Shown here: piece after piece, positions 28,176-35,605 of the stretch | Numbering within the stretch: the stretch's first letter is position 1 | Layout: the number at the start of each line of letters is the position of its first letter | Assembly: GCA_900541975.1 (NCBI GenBank) | Contig: UQLR01000021.1 | Span: 1-36,743 of the forward strand | Length of the DNA: 36,743 bases | Reading direction: 5' to 3' | Source of the DNA: an uncultured Oscillospiraceae bacterium | Lineage (GTDB): Bacteria; Bacillota; Clostridia; Oscillospirales; Acutalibacteraceae | Made by a program: the position numbers and the translations under genes | The notes under the pieces: generated by a model | Told to the model about the DNA's origin: nothing | Seen by the model: the letters and a program-made list of their open reading frames with translations, nothing else | Database searches by the model: none

Positions 28176-29876
28176 TTATTTTGCCCTGCGCTTTGCAACG
28201 GCGTAGGTACGCTCGTCCGCCGCTTTGATAAACGCAAGAAGCCCCCAGCAGGAGATCATACTGGAACCACCCAGGCTGACAAACGGCAGCGTAACACCCG
28301 TGAGGGGCAGAATGTCTGTTGCGCCGAAGATATTCAGCGCAGATTGCAAAACAAGCAGCCCCGCCGCGCAGCAGGCGGAAATGGAATAAAATGTGGAACG
28401 GCTGCGCGTGGTGATGGCGCGTGAATAGAAAAACAGCGCGCCAATTGCCGCCGCCACAGTTAAAGCCAGGATCAGGCCCGTTTCTTCGCACAAAAGGCCA
28501 AAGACCAGGTCGCTTTCAGAAGCGGCCACATATTTTAAGTAGCCGCTGCCAAGCCCCACGCCGAACAGGCCGCCGCTTGCGGCGTAGGTAAGCACCCTTG
28601 CCTGCTGGTAGCCAGTGGAGTTTGCATATTCCCACACGTTGCCCCAAGCCTGAAAACGGTCTGCAATATACGGCTTAAAGCGCAGTACAATCGCGCCGCC
28701 CAAAACAGCGGACACAATTGCCAGAATTACAGTTTTGAGGTCGCCGGAGCGCATGAAGGCGATCATCAGAAATGTACCGAAAAAGATTACCGCGGTGCCG
28801 AAATCGCTCATTAAAAACAGTGCGCCCACGCATATGGCGGAAAAAATAATAAACCCGATAAGGTTGCCCTTTCGTTGCAGGTAATCCAGCGAAGACGCGC
28901 CCACAAAGATAAAGGCGATCTTGACAAATTCGGACGGCTGCACCGAAACGCCGCCAATGATGATCCAGTTTGCGGCGCCGCCGCGTATGGTGCCGAAGAT
29001 AATGTTGATTCCCAAAAGCCCCACCGCCGCAATCATAATGGCAAGCCGCCATTTATTGACGCGGTCCGGGTTTTCTATAAATTTGATCAAAACGCAGAAC
29101 ACCACCATGCCGATTGCCGCGGCGATGATCTGCACATAGGTTTGCCGGATGCCCTGGCGTACCGAAAGCATAACGCCCACACCCGTTAAAAAAATGGCGA
29201 GGCTTTCCAGCTCAAAGCCCGCGCGCCTGAGCACCCTGGTGGAAATGAGGTAAAACACCCACGCCACCGCCATATATACGGCGTAAACAACAAGGGGCAT
29301 AAAATCTGTGGCTTCTATGCTGATGCAGGCGCTGACCGCCAGAAACAGCAGGAAGACAGAAATTAAAAACAGCAGTGAAAACGGCGTAATGCTTGCCTTG
29401 CCGCCCGGCTTTTTAAAAAACCAGGAACGGCTGATGTCGGTATAATCCTCGGCACGCCTGACGGTCAGGGTGGTTTTGCCGACGGTAATTTCGTCGTTGA
29501 TATACACAGGCGTGCGCCCCTGTGTTCGCTGCCCGTTGACGTACGTGCCGTATTTGGAGCCGGTATCGCTTACAAACCAGCCCGCCTGCCGACGCAGCAG
29601 CACACAATGGTCGCGCGAAACGGCCATGTCTTCCAGCGTGACGTCGCAGCTGCGCCCGCGGCCAATGGAGTTTTCCCACGAAAGCACGGGCAGACAGTCG
29701 TCTGTCTGCTTGTTGACCAGCATAATCAGCGGCTTTTCGTCCCGCCTTTGCCGGCGCATGGACGAATAGCACTGAAACACCACGACCACCCCCATAATGG
29801 GGATCAGGACCCGCAGTACAACAATTGCAAGGTCGGTGATAACCTGAAAGTTCAGAGATTCCAAAAACGCGTCCAA
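28176..29876 (-). CDS. FHA domain fused to an FtsW/RodA/SpoVE-type SEDS glycosyltransferase
   Basis: From the preferred start the protein is 566 residues: one transmembrane helix (about 14-36), a cytoplasmic FHA domain at about 52-133 with its core residues (Gly72-Arg73, SRDH 87-90, Asn114-Gly115), then roughly ten membrane helices of the SEDS family. The SEDS part ends with GSGYLKYVAASESDLVFGLL, carrying the catalytic-region Asp, followed by CEE. SEDS proteins polymerise glycan strands from lipid II; FHA domains bind phosphothreonine, so Ser/Thr-kinase control of wall synthesis is a reasonable inference. I choose TTG 29876 because AAAGGAGG lies at 29888-29895. The upstream in-frame TTG at 29957 lies inside the -35 element and lacks a ribosome-binding site. 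Confidence 0.92.
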   Translation of the reverse strand: MDAFLESLNFQVITDLAIVVLRVLIPIMGVVVVFQCYSSMRRQRRDEKPLIMLVNKQTDDCLPVLSWENSIGRGRSCDVTLEDMAVSRDHCVLLRRQAGWFVSDTGSKYGTYVNGQRTQGRTPVYINDEITVGKTTLTVRRAEDYTDISRSWFFKKPGGKASITPFSLLFLISVFLLFLAVSACISIEATDFMPLVVYAVYMAVAWVFYLISTRVLRRAGFELESLAIFLTGVGVMLSVRQGIRQTYVQIIAAAIGMVVFCVLIKFIENPDRVNKWRLAIMIAAVGLLGINIIFGTIRGGAANWIIIGGVSVQPSEFVKIAFIFVGASSLDYLQRKGNLIGFIIFSAICVGALFLMSDFGTAVIFFGTFLMIAFMRSGDLKTVILAIVSAVLGGAIVLRFKPYIADRFQAWGNVWEYANSTGYQQARVLTYAASGGLFGVGLGSGYLKYVAASESDLVFGLLCEETGLILALTVAAAIGALFFYSRAITTRSRSTFYSISACCAAGLLVLQSALNIFGATDILPLTGVTLPFVSLGGSSMISCWGLLAFIKAADERTYAVAKRRAK

Positions 29877-29928
29877 GGGCCTGCGCACCTCCTTTGCCCA
29901 CGAAAAAATAGAGAGTTCTGATAAATTG

Positions 29929-29957
29929 ATGATATAGTTTTGCGGTGCAAATGTCAA
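29929..29957 (-). promoter_or_regulatory. Promoter of the FHA-SEDS/PBP operon
   Basis: On the minus strand, TTGACA (29952-29957) and TATCAT (29929-29934) are separated by 17 bases. A start near 29922 leaves a leader of about 45 bases ahead of TTG 29876. Confidence 0.8.
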
Positions 29958-29986
29958 GTGACAGTACCGTCATATTTGTATGCAAA

Positions 29987-30026
29987 GGCGCGCCCGTAAA
30001 GCCTTCTGGGGGCTTACGGGCGCGCC
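29987..30026 (-). terminator. Hairpin after bioY
   Basis: A very stable 16-bp GC-rich stem with one bulged A (29987-30003 with 30011-30026) has a 7-base loop. It is placed to end the bioY transcript, yet its minus-strand tail has only three T, while the plus-strand tail has six. Only divergent or minus-strand genes lie to its left, so bioY is the likely user. Confidence 0.6.
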
Positions 30027-30066
30027 TTTTTTGGGTTTGTATTGCGCTGGTATGTACGGCGTGCGT

Positions 30067-30615
30067 TTACAGGCGGGCGCTGCATATGCGCCTGAGCCGC
30101 GCGGTTAAAAAGGCGGCAAGCGCAATTTTACAAAGATCGCCAGGGATAAACGGGACCACGCACACCATAAGCGCCGGGATAAAACCGGCGTGGGCGCTCA
30201 GGCAGTACCAGGCCGTGCCAAAGGCATAGCACACGATAAGGCTTATAAGCATGCCCAGCGCACACGGCCAGAAACGGCGCTGAAAGCGCACTGCAAACAG
30301 CCCTGTGATAAGCGCTGCAAAGGCATAGCCAATGATGTAGCCGCCCGTGGGGCCCAAAAGCACGCCCGGGCCGCCCTGAAAGCCCGCGAAAAAGGGCAGG
30401 CCGGCAAGGCCGGCCAAAAGGTAGACCAGCTGGCTTACGACCGCCTTTACAGGCCCCAGACACCCACCGGCGGCAAAAACGGCCAAAAGCGCAAGGTTGA
30501 TGGGCACCGGCCCAATGGGGATGGAAATTTGCGAACACACGACGGTGAGCGCCGTAAACAGCGCGGCGACAACCATGCCGTAGACGTTCGCACGGATTTT
30601 CTGGCTTTGCTCCAT
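30067..30615 (-). CDS. bioY: Biotin transporter BioY (ECF S component)
   Basis: BioY is the substrate-binding membrane subunit for biotin uptake, working with the shared ECF energising module (EcfA/EcfA'/EcfT, not encoded here) or alone. The 182-residue protein has about six hydrophobic helices. Family motifs are SIPIGPVPINLALLAVFAAG, GLAGLPFFAG and GPTGGYIIGY. ATG 30615 is chosen because AGGAGG at 30625-30630 precedes it; an in-frame ATG at 30639 lies upstream of that site. The promoter is overlapped by a BirA-type operator, in keeping with repression by biotin. Confidence 0.95.
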   Translation of the reverse strand: MEQSQKIRANVYGMVVAALFTALTVVCSQISIPIGPVPINLALLAVFAAGGCLGPVKAVVSQLVYLLAGLAGLPFFAGFQGGPGVLLGPTGGYIIGYAFAALITGLFAVRFQRRFWPCALGMLISLIVCYAFGTAWYCLSAHAGFIPALMVCVVPFIPGDLCKIALAAFLTARLRRICSARL

Positions 30616-30657
30616 GGTATATTCCTCCTGTATCAGCATTTTTTGACTGCTGCAAAG

Positions 30658-30711
30658 AGTATACGGTAAAGCGCCTTAATTGTCAACCGTTTTTATTTTT
30701 TGGGTTTACAA
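30658..30711 (-). promoter_or_regulatory. bioY promoter overlapped by a BirA operator
   Basis: On the minus strand, TTGACA (30681-30686) and TATACT (30658-30663) are 17 bases apart, a near-consensus promoter. An inverted repeat TTGTAAACC-N14-GGTTGACAA (30703-30711 and 30680-30688) matches the BirA operator, consensus TTGTTAACC-N14/15-GGTTAACAA. One half-site covers the -35. Biotin-loaded BirA should therefore block transcription of bioY. Confidence 0.87.
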
Positions 30712-30976
30712 TACGCACTTCCATCCAAAGGTCGGAGGGTTGCCGGTTGTTTGTGTGGCCCAGCAGGTAGTCTGTGCTTGTGTGGTACAGCTGTGCAAGT
30801 GCCACAAGCTCGCATATTTCCGGTTCGCCAATCCCGCGTTTGTAGCGGGAGTAGGTACTGCGGTCAACGTCTAGGTAGTCTGCGACCTCTTGGCAGGTGA
30901 GCTGGTACTCCAGGCGCAGCTTTTTTAAGCGCTGCGCCAGTCTTGCAAGAAAAAATTTCTATTCTATTTCCGTCAT
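30683..30976 (-). pseudogene. XRE-family helix-turn-helix gene interrupted by an amber codon
   Basis: Read from ATG 30976, preceded by GGGGG, the frame gives MTEIE, then TAG (30959-30961), then an intact 91-residue HTH_3 domain to TGA 30683-30685. The downstream part contains LAQRLKKLRLEYQLT, CQEVADYLDVDRSTYSRYKRG and a helix ending TDYLLGH, a complete Cro/CI-type DNA-binding domain. No ATG, GTG or TTG follows the TAG early enough to keep the whole domain. TAG is used as a normal stop elsewhere in this window (thiI, prmC). The simplest reading is a regulator recently broken by a nonsense change; initiation at an unusual codon after the stop or a sequence error are alternatives. Its stop codon lies inside the bioY -35. 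Confidence 0.7.
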
Positions 30977-31122
30977 GACTGCGGCCCCCTTTTTTCTGAT
31001 TTTTTGTTTGGGGGCGCTGGCTGCCCTGGTATTTTGTCTTTGGCCTTGTTAGTCCTCCCTGTTTTTATTGGATGCAATCGGTTTTTCGTAATAGCATATA
31101 AATTGTGAGGTATAATCATTTT

Positions 31123-31479
31123 TTACATTTTCTGTGCATTATTTAAGCGATAGATTAAAAGTATAAGTGCCTCTAAATCTTTATCATTTAATGCTTTTGT
31201 GCCATCTATTGCTTTTTGCACATTGATAGGGTTCTTAATATCTTCATCAAAAAAATCTTTTGGAGCAATATCAAAATAATCGCACATATATATAAATTCC
31301 GACATGGAAGGAAGCCCCCTTCCTAATGAAATATTTTGTATGTAGCTTTTGTTATGTCCAAGATCTAAGCTGAGTTTATATTCTGACAGTCCTTTATCAA
31401 GTCGGAGTTGTGTGATTTTTTCTCTAATAAAATTTGCTATTGGACTGGCTCCGATATTCCTTTTCGTGTTGCGATCCAT
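31123..31479 (-). CDS. XRE-family transcriptional regulator
   Basis: This 118-residue protein has a helix-turn-helix of the Cro/CI kind at about residues 15-75 (IREKITQLRLDKGLSEYKLS, then NKSYIQNISLGRGLPS) and a short C-terminal tail with no sensor domain. GGAGATC precedes the ATG. The gene is markedly AT-rich (14 of 60 bases are G or C in 31141-31200, hand count) compared with its neighbours, suggesting later acquisition. Its targets are unknown. An HTH protein in this position could control itself or the nearby ATPase gene, but no shared operator was established. Confidence 0.85.
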   Translation of the reverse strand: MDRNTKRNIGASPIANFIREKITQLRLDKGLSEYKLSLDLGHNKSYIQNISLGRGLPSMSEFIYMCDYFDIAPKDFFDEDIKNPINVQKAIDGTKALNDKDLEALILLIYRLNNAQKM

Positions 31480-31815
31480 GCTATGATCTCCATTTTATTT
31501 ACTTTTCTAGCATTTTATACGATTCTATATTATTTATAGACGTAATGTGACAGAATAAATAGTTGTATTTTTCTGTTTTTTCCGTTCTCTTTTCGACTAC
31601 AGTTATATTTAATGTCCCCAGTAAAAAGTAGCGTTTATTTGTTATATACATTTGTTCTAAAAAGCTTATTAAAAGAAAGCTATATAAACGTAGAAAACCG
31701 ATGGATAAAATAAAAGCCTGCATAGAGCAAAATAAGAAGTAAGCCGTAAATTTGCAGAAAAAACAAAAAATCCCGTCTATACTAAACTAAAAGTTTAAAA
31801 TAGCCAAAAAATGCG
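31480..31815. other. AT-rich intergenic stretch without a supported gene
   Basis: This interval is very AT-rich and holds no open frame with a ribosome-binding site. A 74-codon minus-strand frame at 31499-31723 and a 13-codon plus-strand frame at 31701 lack starts signals. No RNA gene, terminator or insertion-sequence end was recognised. The first arm of an inverted repeat lies at its right end (31775-31788). Confidence 0.6.
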
Positions 31816-31868
31816 TTGACAATGGCCGTAAATCCCGGTTATAATAAAATTACAAGTTTGGTTTAGAC
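31775..31868 (+). promoter_or_regulatory. Promoter of the DUF4143 ATPase gene framed by inverted repeats
   Basis: TTGACA (31816-31821) and TATAAT (31840-31845) with an 18-base spacer form a strong promoter. It is framed by GTCTATACTAAACT (31775-31788) and its inverted copy AGTTTGGTTTAGAC (31855-31868), which match at 12 of 14 positions. The repeat may be an operator for a dimeric repressor. Confidence 0.7.
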
Positions 31869-31915
31869 GTTTTTTGTTAAACAGCCGCCCTGTAAGGAAA
31901 AGGAGAAAGACATTT

Positions 31916-33169
31916 ATGTATATAAAACGCGCAATAGAAGAAACCATTGCAAAGGTAGCCGGCATGTTTCCGGTGCTGTTTGTTACCGGCCCCCGGCAGG
32001 TGGGAAAGACAACGCTTTTAAAACAAATGGCGGAAGCGGGGCGCAAATATGTTACGCTGGACGACCCCGACGTGCGCTACCTTGCAAAGCACGACCCGGC
32101 GTTGTTTATGCAGCGGTACACGCCGCCGGTGTTTATTGATGAAATCCAGTATGCAACGGAGCTTTTGCCTTATATTAAAATGAGCGTAGACGAAAGCGGC
32201 CGCAGGGGCGATTTTTGGATTACCGGTTCACAGGTGTTTCGGCTTATGAAAAACGTGAGCGAAAGCCTTGCCGGGCGGGTGGGGATTGTACATCTTCTTG
32301 GGCTTTCGAACGCCGAACTGTACGGCTATGCAAGCGAGCCCTTTACAACAAACCCGCAGCAGCTTTTGAAACGGCTGGATATTGCCAAAGCGCAAAGCCT
32401 CAACGAGATTTACGCAAGAATTTTTAAAGGCTCCATGCCGGCGCTGTATGCAAACGAAGCGATGGATTGGGAAACGTATTACCGCTCTTATGTAGATACC
32501 TATTTACAGCGCGATATTCGCGATTTGGCGCAGGTGGCCGATGAAATGGAATTTTACCATTTTATGACGGTTGTTGCGGCACACACTGCAAAGCCTGTCA
32601 TTTATGAAGAACTGGCCGGTGCAGCCGGAATTTCTGCGCCAACGGCAAAGAAATGGCTGTCTGTTCTGGTTTCGTCTCACGTGGCCGCACTGGTGCAGCC
32701 GTATTATAATAATGTGCTCAAGCGCGTGGTAAAAAGGCCGCTGCTGCATTTTCTGGATACCGGTCTTGCCGCTTACCTGCTTAAATGGGGCAATCCGCAG
32801 ACGCTTGAAAAAGGGGCGATGTCCGGCGCTTTTTTTGAAAGCTTTGTATTTTCTGAAATTTATAAGAGCTATTTAAATGCAGGAAAGGAGCCCCCTGTTT
32901 TCTATTACCGGGACAAAGACCAGAAAGAAATTGATTTGCTGTTATATCAAAACGGAACGCTCTGCCCCATTGAAGTGAAAAAGGCGGCTTCCCCCGGAAA
33001 AGCAGCGGTTAAAAGCTTTCATGTGCTGGATGCGGTAAAGGAGCCGGAAAAATTTGGCGCAATTCATGCGCTGAAAACAGACGTTGGAGAAGGAAGCGTT
33101 GTCTGTATGGCAAAAGACCTTCTGCCCATTGATTCCAAAAACTGGTATGTTCCGGCATGGCTGATTTAA
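31916..33169 (+). CDS. AAA+ ATPase with C-terminal DUF4143 (PD-(D/E)XK-like) domain
   Basis: This 417-residue protein belongs to the widespread AAA_14/DUF4143 family. The Walker A motif is GPRQVGKTT with Lys31, Walker B is VFIDEIQ with Asp75-Glu76, and the sensor ITGSQ follows. A winged-helix-like middle section precedes the DUF4143 domain, whose GAFFESFVFSEI, EIDLLLYQNG and PIEVKKA match the nuclease-like fold. The family occurs in accessory and mobile regions of many bacteria and archaea, and its role is not settled. ATG 31916 is chosen because AGGAGAAAG precedes it; an earlier in-frame alternative start at 31874 has no such site. GC content is close to that of the chromosome, unlike the AT-rich DNA on its left. 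Confidence 0.9.
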   Translation: MYIKRAIEETIAKVAGMFPVLFVTGPRQVGKTTLLKQMAEAGRKYVTLDDPDVRYLAKHDPALFMQRYTPPVFIDEIQYATELLPYIKMSVDESGRRGDFWITGSQVFRLMKNVSESLAGRVGIVHLLGLSNAELYGYASEPFTTNPQQLLKRLDIAKAQSLNEIYARIFKGSMPALYANEAMDWETYYRSYVDTYLQRDIRDLAQVADEMEFYHFMTVVAAHTAKPVIYEELAGAAGISAPTAKKWLSVLVSSHVAALVQPYYNNVLKRVVKRPLLHFLDTGLAAYLLKWGNPQTLEKGAMSGAFFESFVFSEIYKSYLNAGKEPPVFYYRDKDQKEIDLLLYQNGTLCPIEVKKAASPGKAAVKSFHVLDAVKEPEKFGAIHALKTDVGEGSVVCMAKDLLPIDSKNWYVPAWLI

Positions 33170-33190
33170 TAAAAAATAACCCACAGGCGT

Positions 33191-33219
33191 TTGACATCCT
33201 CCCAAGAACCCTTTACAAT
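33191..33219 (+). promoter_or_regulatory. Promoter of the TIGR04076-type gene
   Basis: TTGACA (33191-33196) and TACAAT (33214-33219) are separated by 17 bases. This gives the gene at 33265 its own start of transcription, independent of the ATPase gene. Confidence 0.75.
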
Positions 33220-33264
33220 TTTTATGGAACCATGCATAAAAAATTTTAAAGGAGGCGCGCTGTT

Positions 33265-33609
33265 ATGAACAAGGTGAAAATTACCGTGTTAAAAACCACG
33301 CTGGACAGGGAGCTTGCGCAGGAGTACGGCGTAAAGGGGCTGGGCGCATGCCCCATGCTGCGGGAAGGGCAGGTATTTTACGCCGACTATGCAAAGCCGG
33401 AGGGCCTGTGCGACGAGGCCTGGAAGGCCATATACCAGTATGTGTTTGCGCTGGCGCACGGCGCAGGGGAGGGGCTGTTTTATTATGGCGACTGGATCAG
33501 AAAGCCTGGCGTGGCCATATGCAGCTGCAACGACGGGCTGCGCCCGGTGATCTTTAAGCTGGAGGCCACACAGGAGGAAGCTGTAATAGATTACACGCCT
33601 GTGCGGTAA
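33265..33609 (+). CDS. TIGR04076 family protein of unknown function
   Basis: This 114-residue protein fits the TIGR04076 family: KVKITVLKTTLDRELAQEY at the N-terminus, then GACPMLREGQ, a PEGLCDEAW segment, a hydrophobic middle (YQYVFALAHGAG) and the closing CNDGLRPVIFKLE. Four Cys residues at conserved positions could bind a metal or form a redox site. No signal peptide or membrane helix is visible. AAAGGAGG precedes the ATG, and a good promoter and terminator surround the gene, so it is probably monocistronic. The biochemical role is unknown. Confidence 0.85.
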   Translation: MNKVKITVLKTTLDRELAQEYGVKGLGACPMLREGQVFYADYAKPEGLCDEAWKAIYQYVFALAHGAGEGLFYYGDWIRKPGVAICSCNDGLRPVIFKLEATQEEAVIDYTPVR

Positions 33610-33630
33610 AAGCAAAAACATACATAACGG

Positions 33631-33680
33631 AAAAAAGGCCCTTCAGGCAGCACAAGCCGCCCGAAGGGCCTTTGTCTTTC
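33631..33680. terminator. Bidirectional terminator between the TIGR04076 gene and glmS
   Basis: An 11-bp stem (33634-33644 with 33663-33673) has an inner GGC/GCC pairing possible. TTTGTCTTTCG follows on the plus strand, and TTTTTTCC on the minus strand behind glmS. Confidence 0.85.
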
Positions 33681-33720
33681 GTTTTGTTTCAAAATGCGTT
33701 GTATGTATGGGGCTATTTGG

Positions 33721-35544
33721 TTATTCCACGGTAACGGACTTTGCAAGGTTGCGGGGCTTGTCGACGTCGTTGCCGCGCAGCACGGCGGTATAATATGCAA
33801 TCAGCTGCAGCGGCACGGCGGCGGTCATGGGGGCTAAAAGCTCGCCTGTTTTGGGGATATTGATGCGGTAATCAAAGGCTTCTTCGTCTACAGAGAAATC
33901 TTCACGGCAGACAAGGATAACCTTGGCGCCCCTTGCCTTGACCTCTTTAATATTGCTTACGGTTTTTTCCAGAAGCGCGCTTTGGGTGGCCACGGCAATT
34001 ACCGGCATATCCTGCGTGATCAGGGAGATGGTGCCATGCTTGAGCTCCCCGGCGGCGTAGGCTTCAGAATGTATATAGGAAATTTCTTTGAGTTTTAAGG
34101 AGCCTTCCATGCTCAGCGCGTAATCAAGCCCCCTGCCTATGTACAAAAGGCTGTCGGCCGTAATCAGCTGATTGGAAACAAACTGGATCAACGGTTTGTC
34201 GTTTTGCAGCAGCGTTTCAATCAGCGCGGGCGTTTGCAACAGCTGGGCGGTTAAATCCGCGCATTCCTGCCGGGTAACGGTGCCCTTTGCAAGCGCCAGC
34301 TCAAACGCAAACAGGTACATGACGGAAAGCTGCACAATATACGCTTTCGTAGAGGCCACGGCAATTTCCGGCCCGGCGTGGGTGTAAATGAGCATGTCTG
34401 CCTCCCGCGCGATGGAACTGCCCTTGGCGTTGACGATTGCAAGCGTCTGCGCGCCAAGTTGCTTTGCAAGGCGCATGGCGGCCAGGCTGTCGGCCGTTTC
34501 GCCCGACTGGGAAATAATAATCACCAGATCACCCGGCCCGACAAGCGGCTGCCTGTAGCGAAATTCGGAGGCAATGTCTACTGTAACGGGTACGCGCGCG
34601 AGCTTTTCGATCACATATTTACCAACCATGCCGGCGTGCATGGCCGTACCGCAGGCGACCACAAAAATCTGGCGGAAGGACTGGATTTTGTCAAGCGTAA
34701 TGCCGCATTCTTCCAGGCAGGGCAGGCCCTGCTCGACCCGTGGGGTCACGGTTGTTTTAATCGCCGTGGGCTGTTCGTGGATTTCTTTGATCATAAAGTG
34801 CTCGTAGCCGCATTTTTCGGCAGCGTCCATGTCCCAGTCGGCAGTTTTGAGCTCTTTTTCGACCTCTTGCCCGTGCAGGTCGTATATTTTTACATTCTGG
34901 TGCGTCAGCACGGCAATTTCGTCGTGCTCCAGCAGGTAATAGTCTTTGGTATATTTTAAAATGGCCGGAACGTCGGAGGCGATAAAGCTTTCATCCCTGC
35001 CCACGCCCACGATCAGCGGGCTTTCACGGCGAACGGCGTACACAACGTCTGGAAAATCCTGAAACACCATGCCCAGCGCAAACGAGCCTTCCAGTTCATG
35101 CACCGCGCGGATGATCGTGCGCAGGGGGTCGCCGTCGTAATAATAGCCGAGCAGGCGCGCCACAACCTCGGTGTCTGTATCGCTTAAAAACTGCTGCCCC
35201 TTTTGCAGCAGAAACTCCTTAAGTTCCTTATAATTTTCGATAATGCCGTTATGCACGATGGAAACCTTTTCACCGCTGTGGGGGTGCGAATTGCGGTCGG
35301 ACGGTTCGCCGTGTGTGGCCCAACGTGTGTGCCCAATGCCGGCGTGGCCCTGCGGCTTGCCCAGCGTTTGCATTTTTTCCTCCAGGTCTTTAAGCCTTCC
35401 TTTGGATTTTGCCACCTTGATTTCGCCGTTTTCAAACACGGCGATCCCGGCGGAGTCGTACCCTCTGTATTCCAGTTTGGATAAAGCGCTGACCAGTACG
35501 TCGCTGCAGTCCCTGTAGCCCACGTAGCCTACAATACCACACAT
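33721..35544 (-). CDS. glmS: Glutamine-fructose-6-phosphate aminotransferase (isomerising)
   Basis: GlmS converts fructose-6-phosphate and glutamine to glucosamine-6-phosphate, the entry to cell-wall amino sugars. The 607 residues comprise an N-terminal glutaminase domain with nucleophile Cys2 (MCGIVGYVGYRD) and two SIS sugar-isomerase domains (VVACGTAMHAGMVGKY; ISQSGETADS; GRGLDYALSMEGSLKLKEIS), ending KSVTVE as usual. GGAGG stands upstream of the ATG. The space to the preceding gene is only about 60 bases, so there is no room for a glmS ribozyme here; the gene may be read with the dehydratase gene in front of it. Confidence 0.98.
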   Translation of the reverse strand: MCGIVGYVGYRDCSDVLVSALSKLEYRGYDSAGIAVFENGEIKVAKSKGRLKDLEEKMQTLGKPQGHAGIGHTRWATHGEPSDRNSHPHSGEKVSIVHNGIIENYKELKEFLLQKGQQFLSDTDTEVVARLLGYYYDGDPLRTIIRAVHELEGSFALGMVFQDFPDVVYAVRRESPLIVGVGRDESFIASDVPAILKYTKDYYLLEHDEIAVLTHQNVKIYDLHGQEVEKELKTADWDMDAAEKCGYEHFMIKEIHEQPTAIKTTVTPRVEQGLPCLEECGITLDKIQSFRQIFVVACGTAMHAGMVGKYVIEKLARVPVTVDIASEFRYRQPLVGPGDLVIIISQSGETADSLAAMRLAKQLGAQTLAIVNAKGSSIAREADMLIYTHAGPEIAVASTKAYIVQLSVMYLFAFELALAKGTVTRQECADLTAQLLQTPALIETLLQNDKPLIQFVSNQLITADSLLYIGRGLDYALSMEGSLKLKEISYIHSEAYAAGELKHGTISLITQDMPVIAVATQSALLEKTVSNIKEVKARGAKVILVCREDFSVDEEAFDYRINIPKTGELLAPMTAAVPLQLIAYYTAVLRGNDVDKPRNLAKSVTVE

Positions 35545-35605
35545 ACCTTGTCTACCTCCGTTTTAAAATTTTGCACCGCTTGATTGTATGCGTGCGGCGT
35601 TTGGG

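Noticed and set aside
30190..30669. Plus-strand frame of 159 codons opposite bioY
   Set aside because: It is antisense to an unmistakable bioY and runs through its promoter and ribosome-binding site.
31499..31723. Minus-strand frame of 74 codons in the AT-rich gap
   Set aside because: It has no ribosome-binding site and no recognisable domain, and its residue make-up reflects AT-rich DNA.
35545..35605. glmS ribozyme upstream of glmS
   Set aside because: Only about 60 bases separate glmS from the gene before it, too short for the ribozyme.
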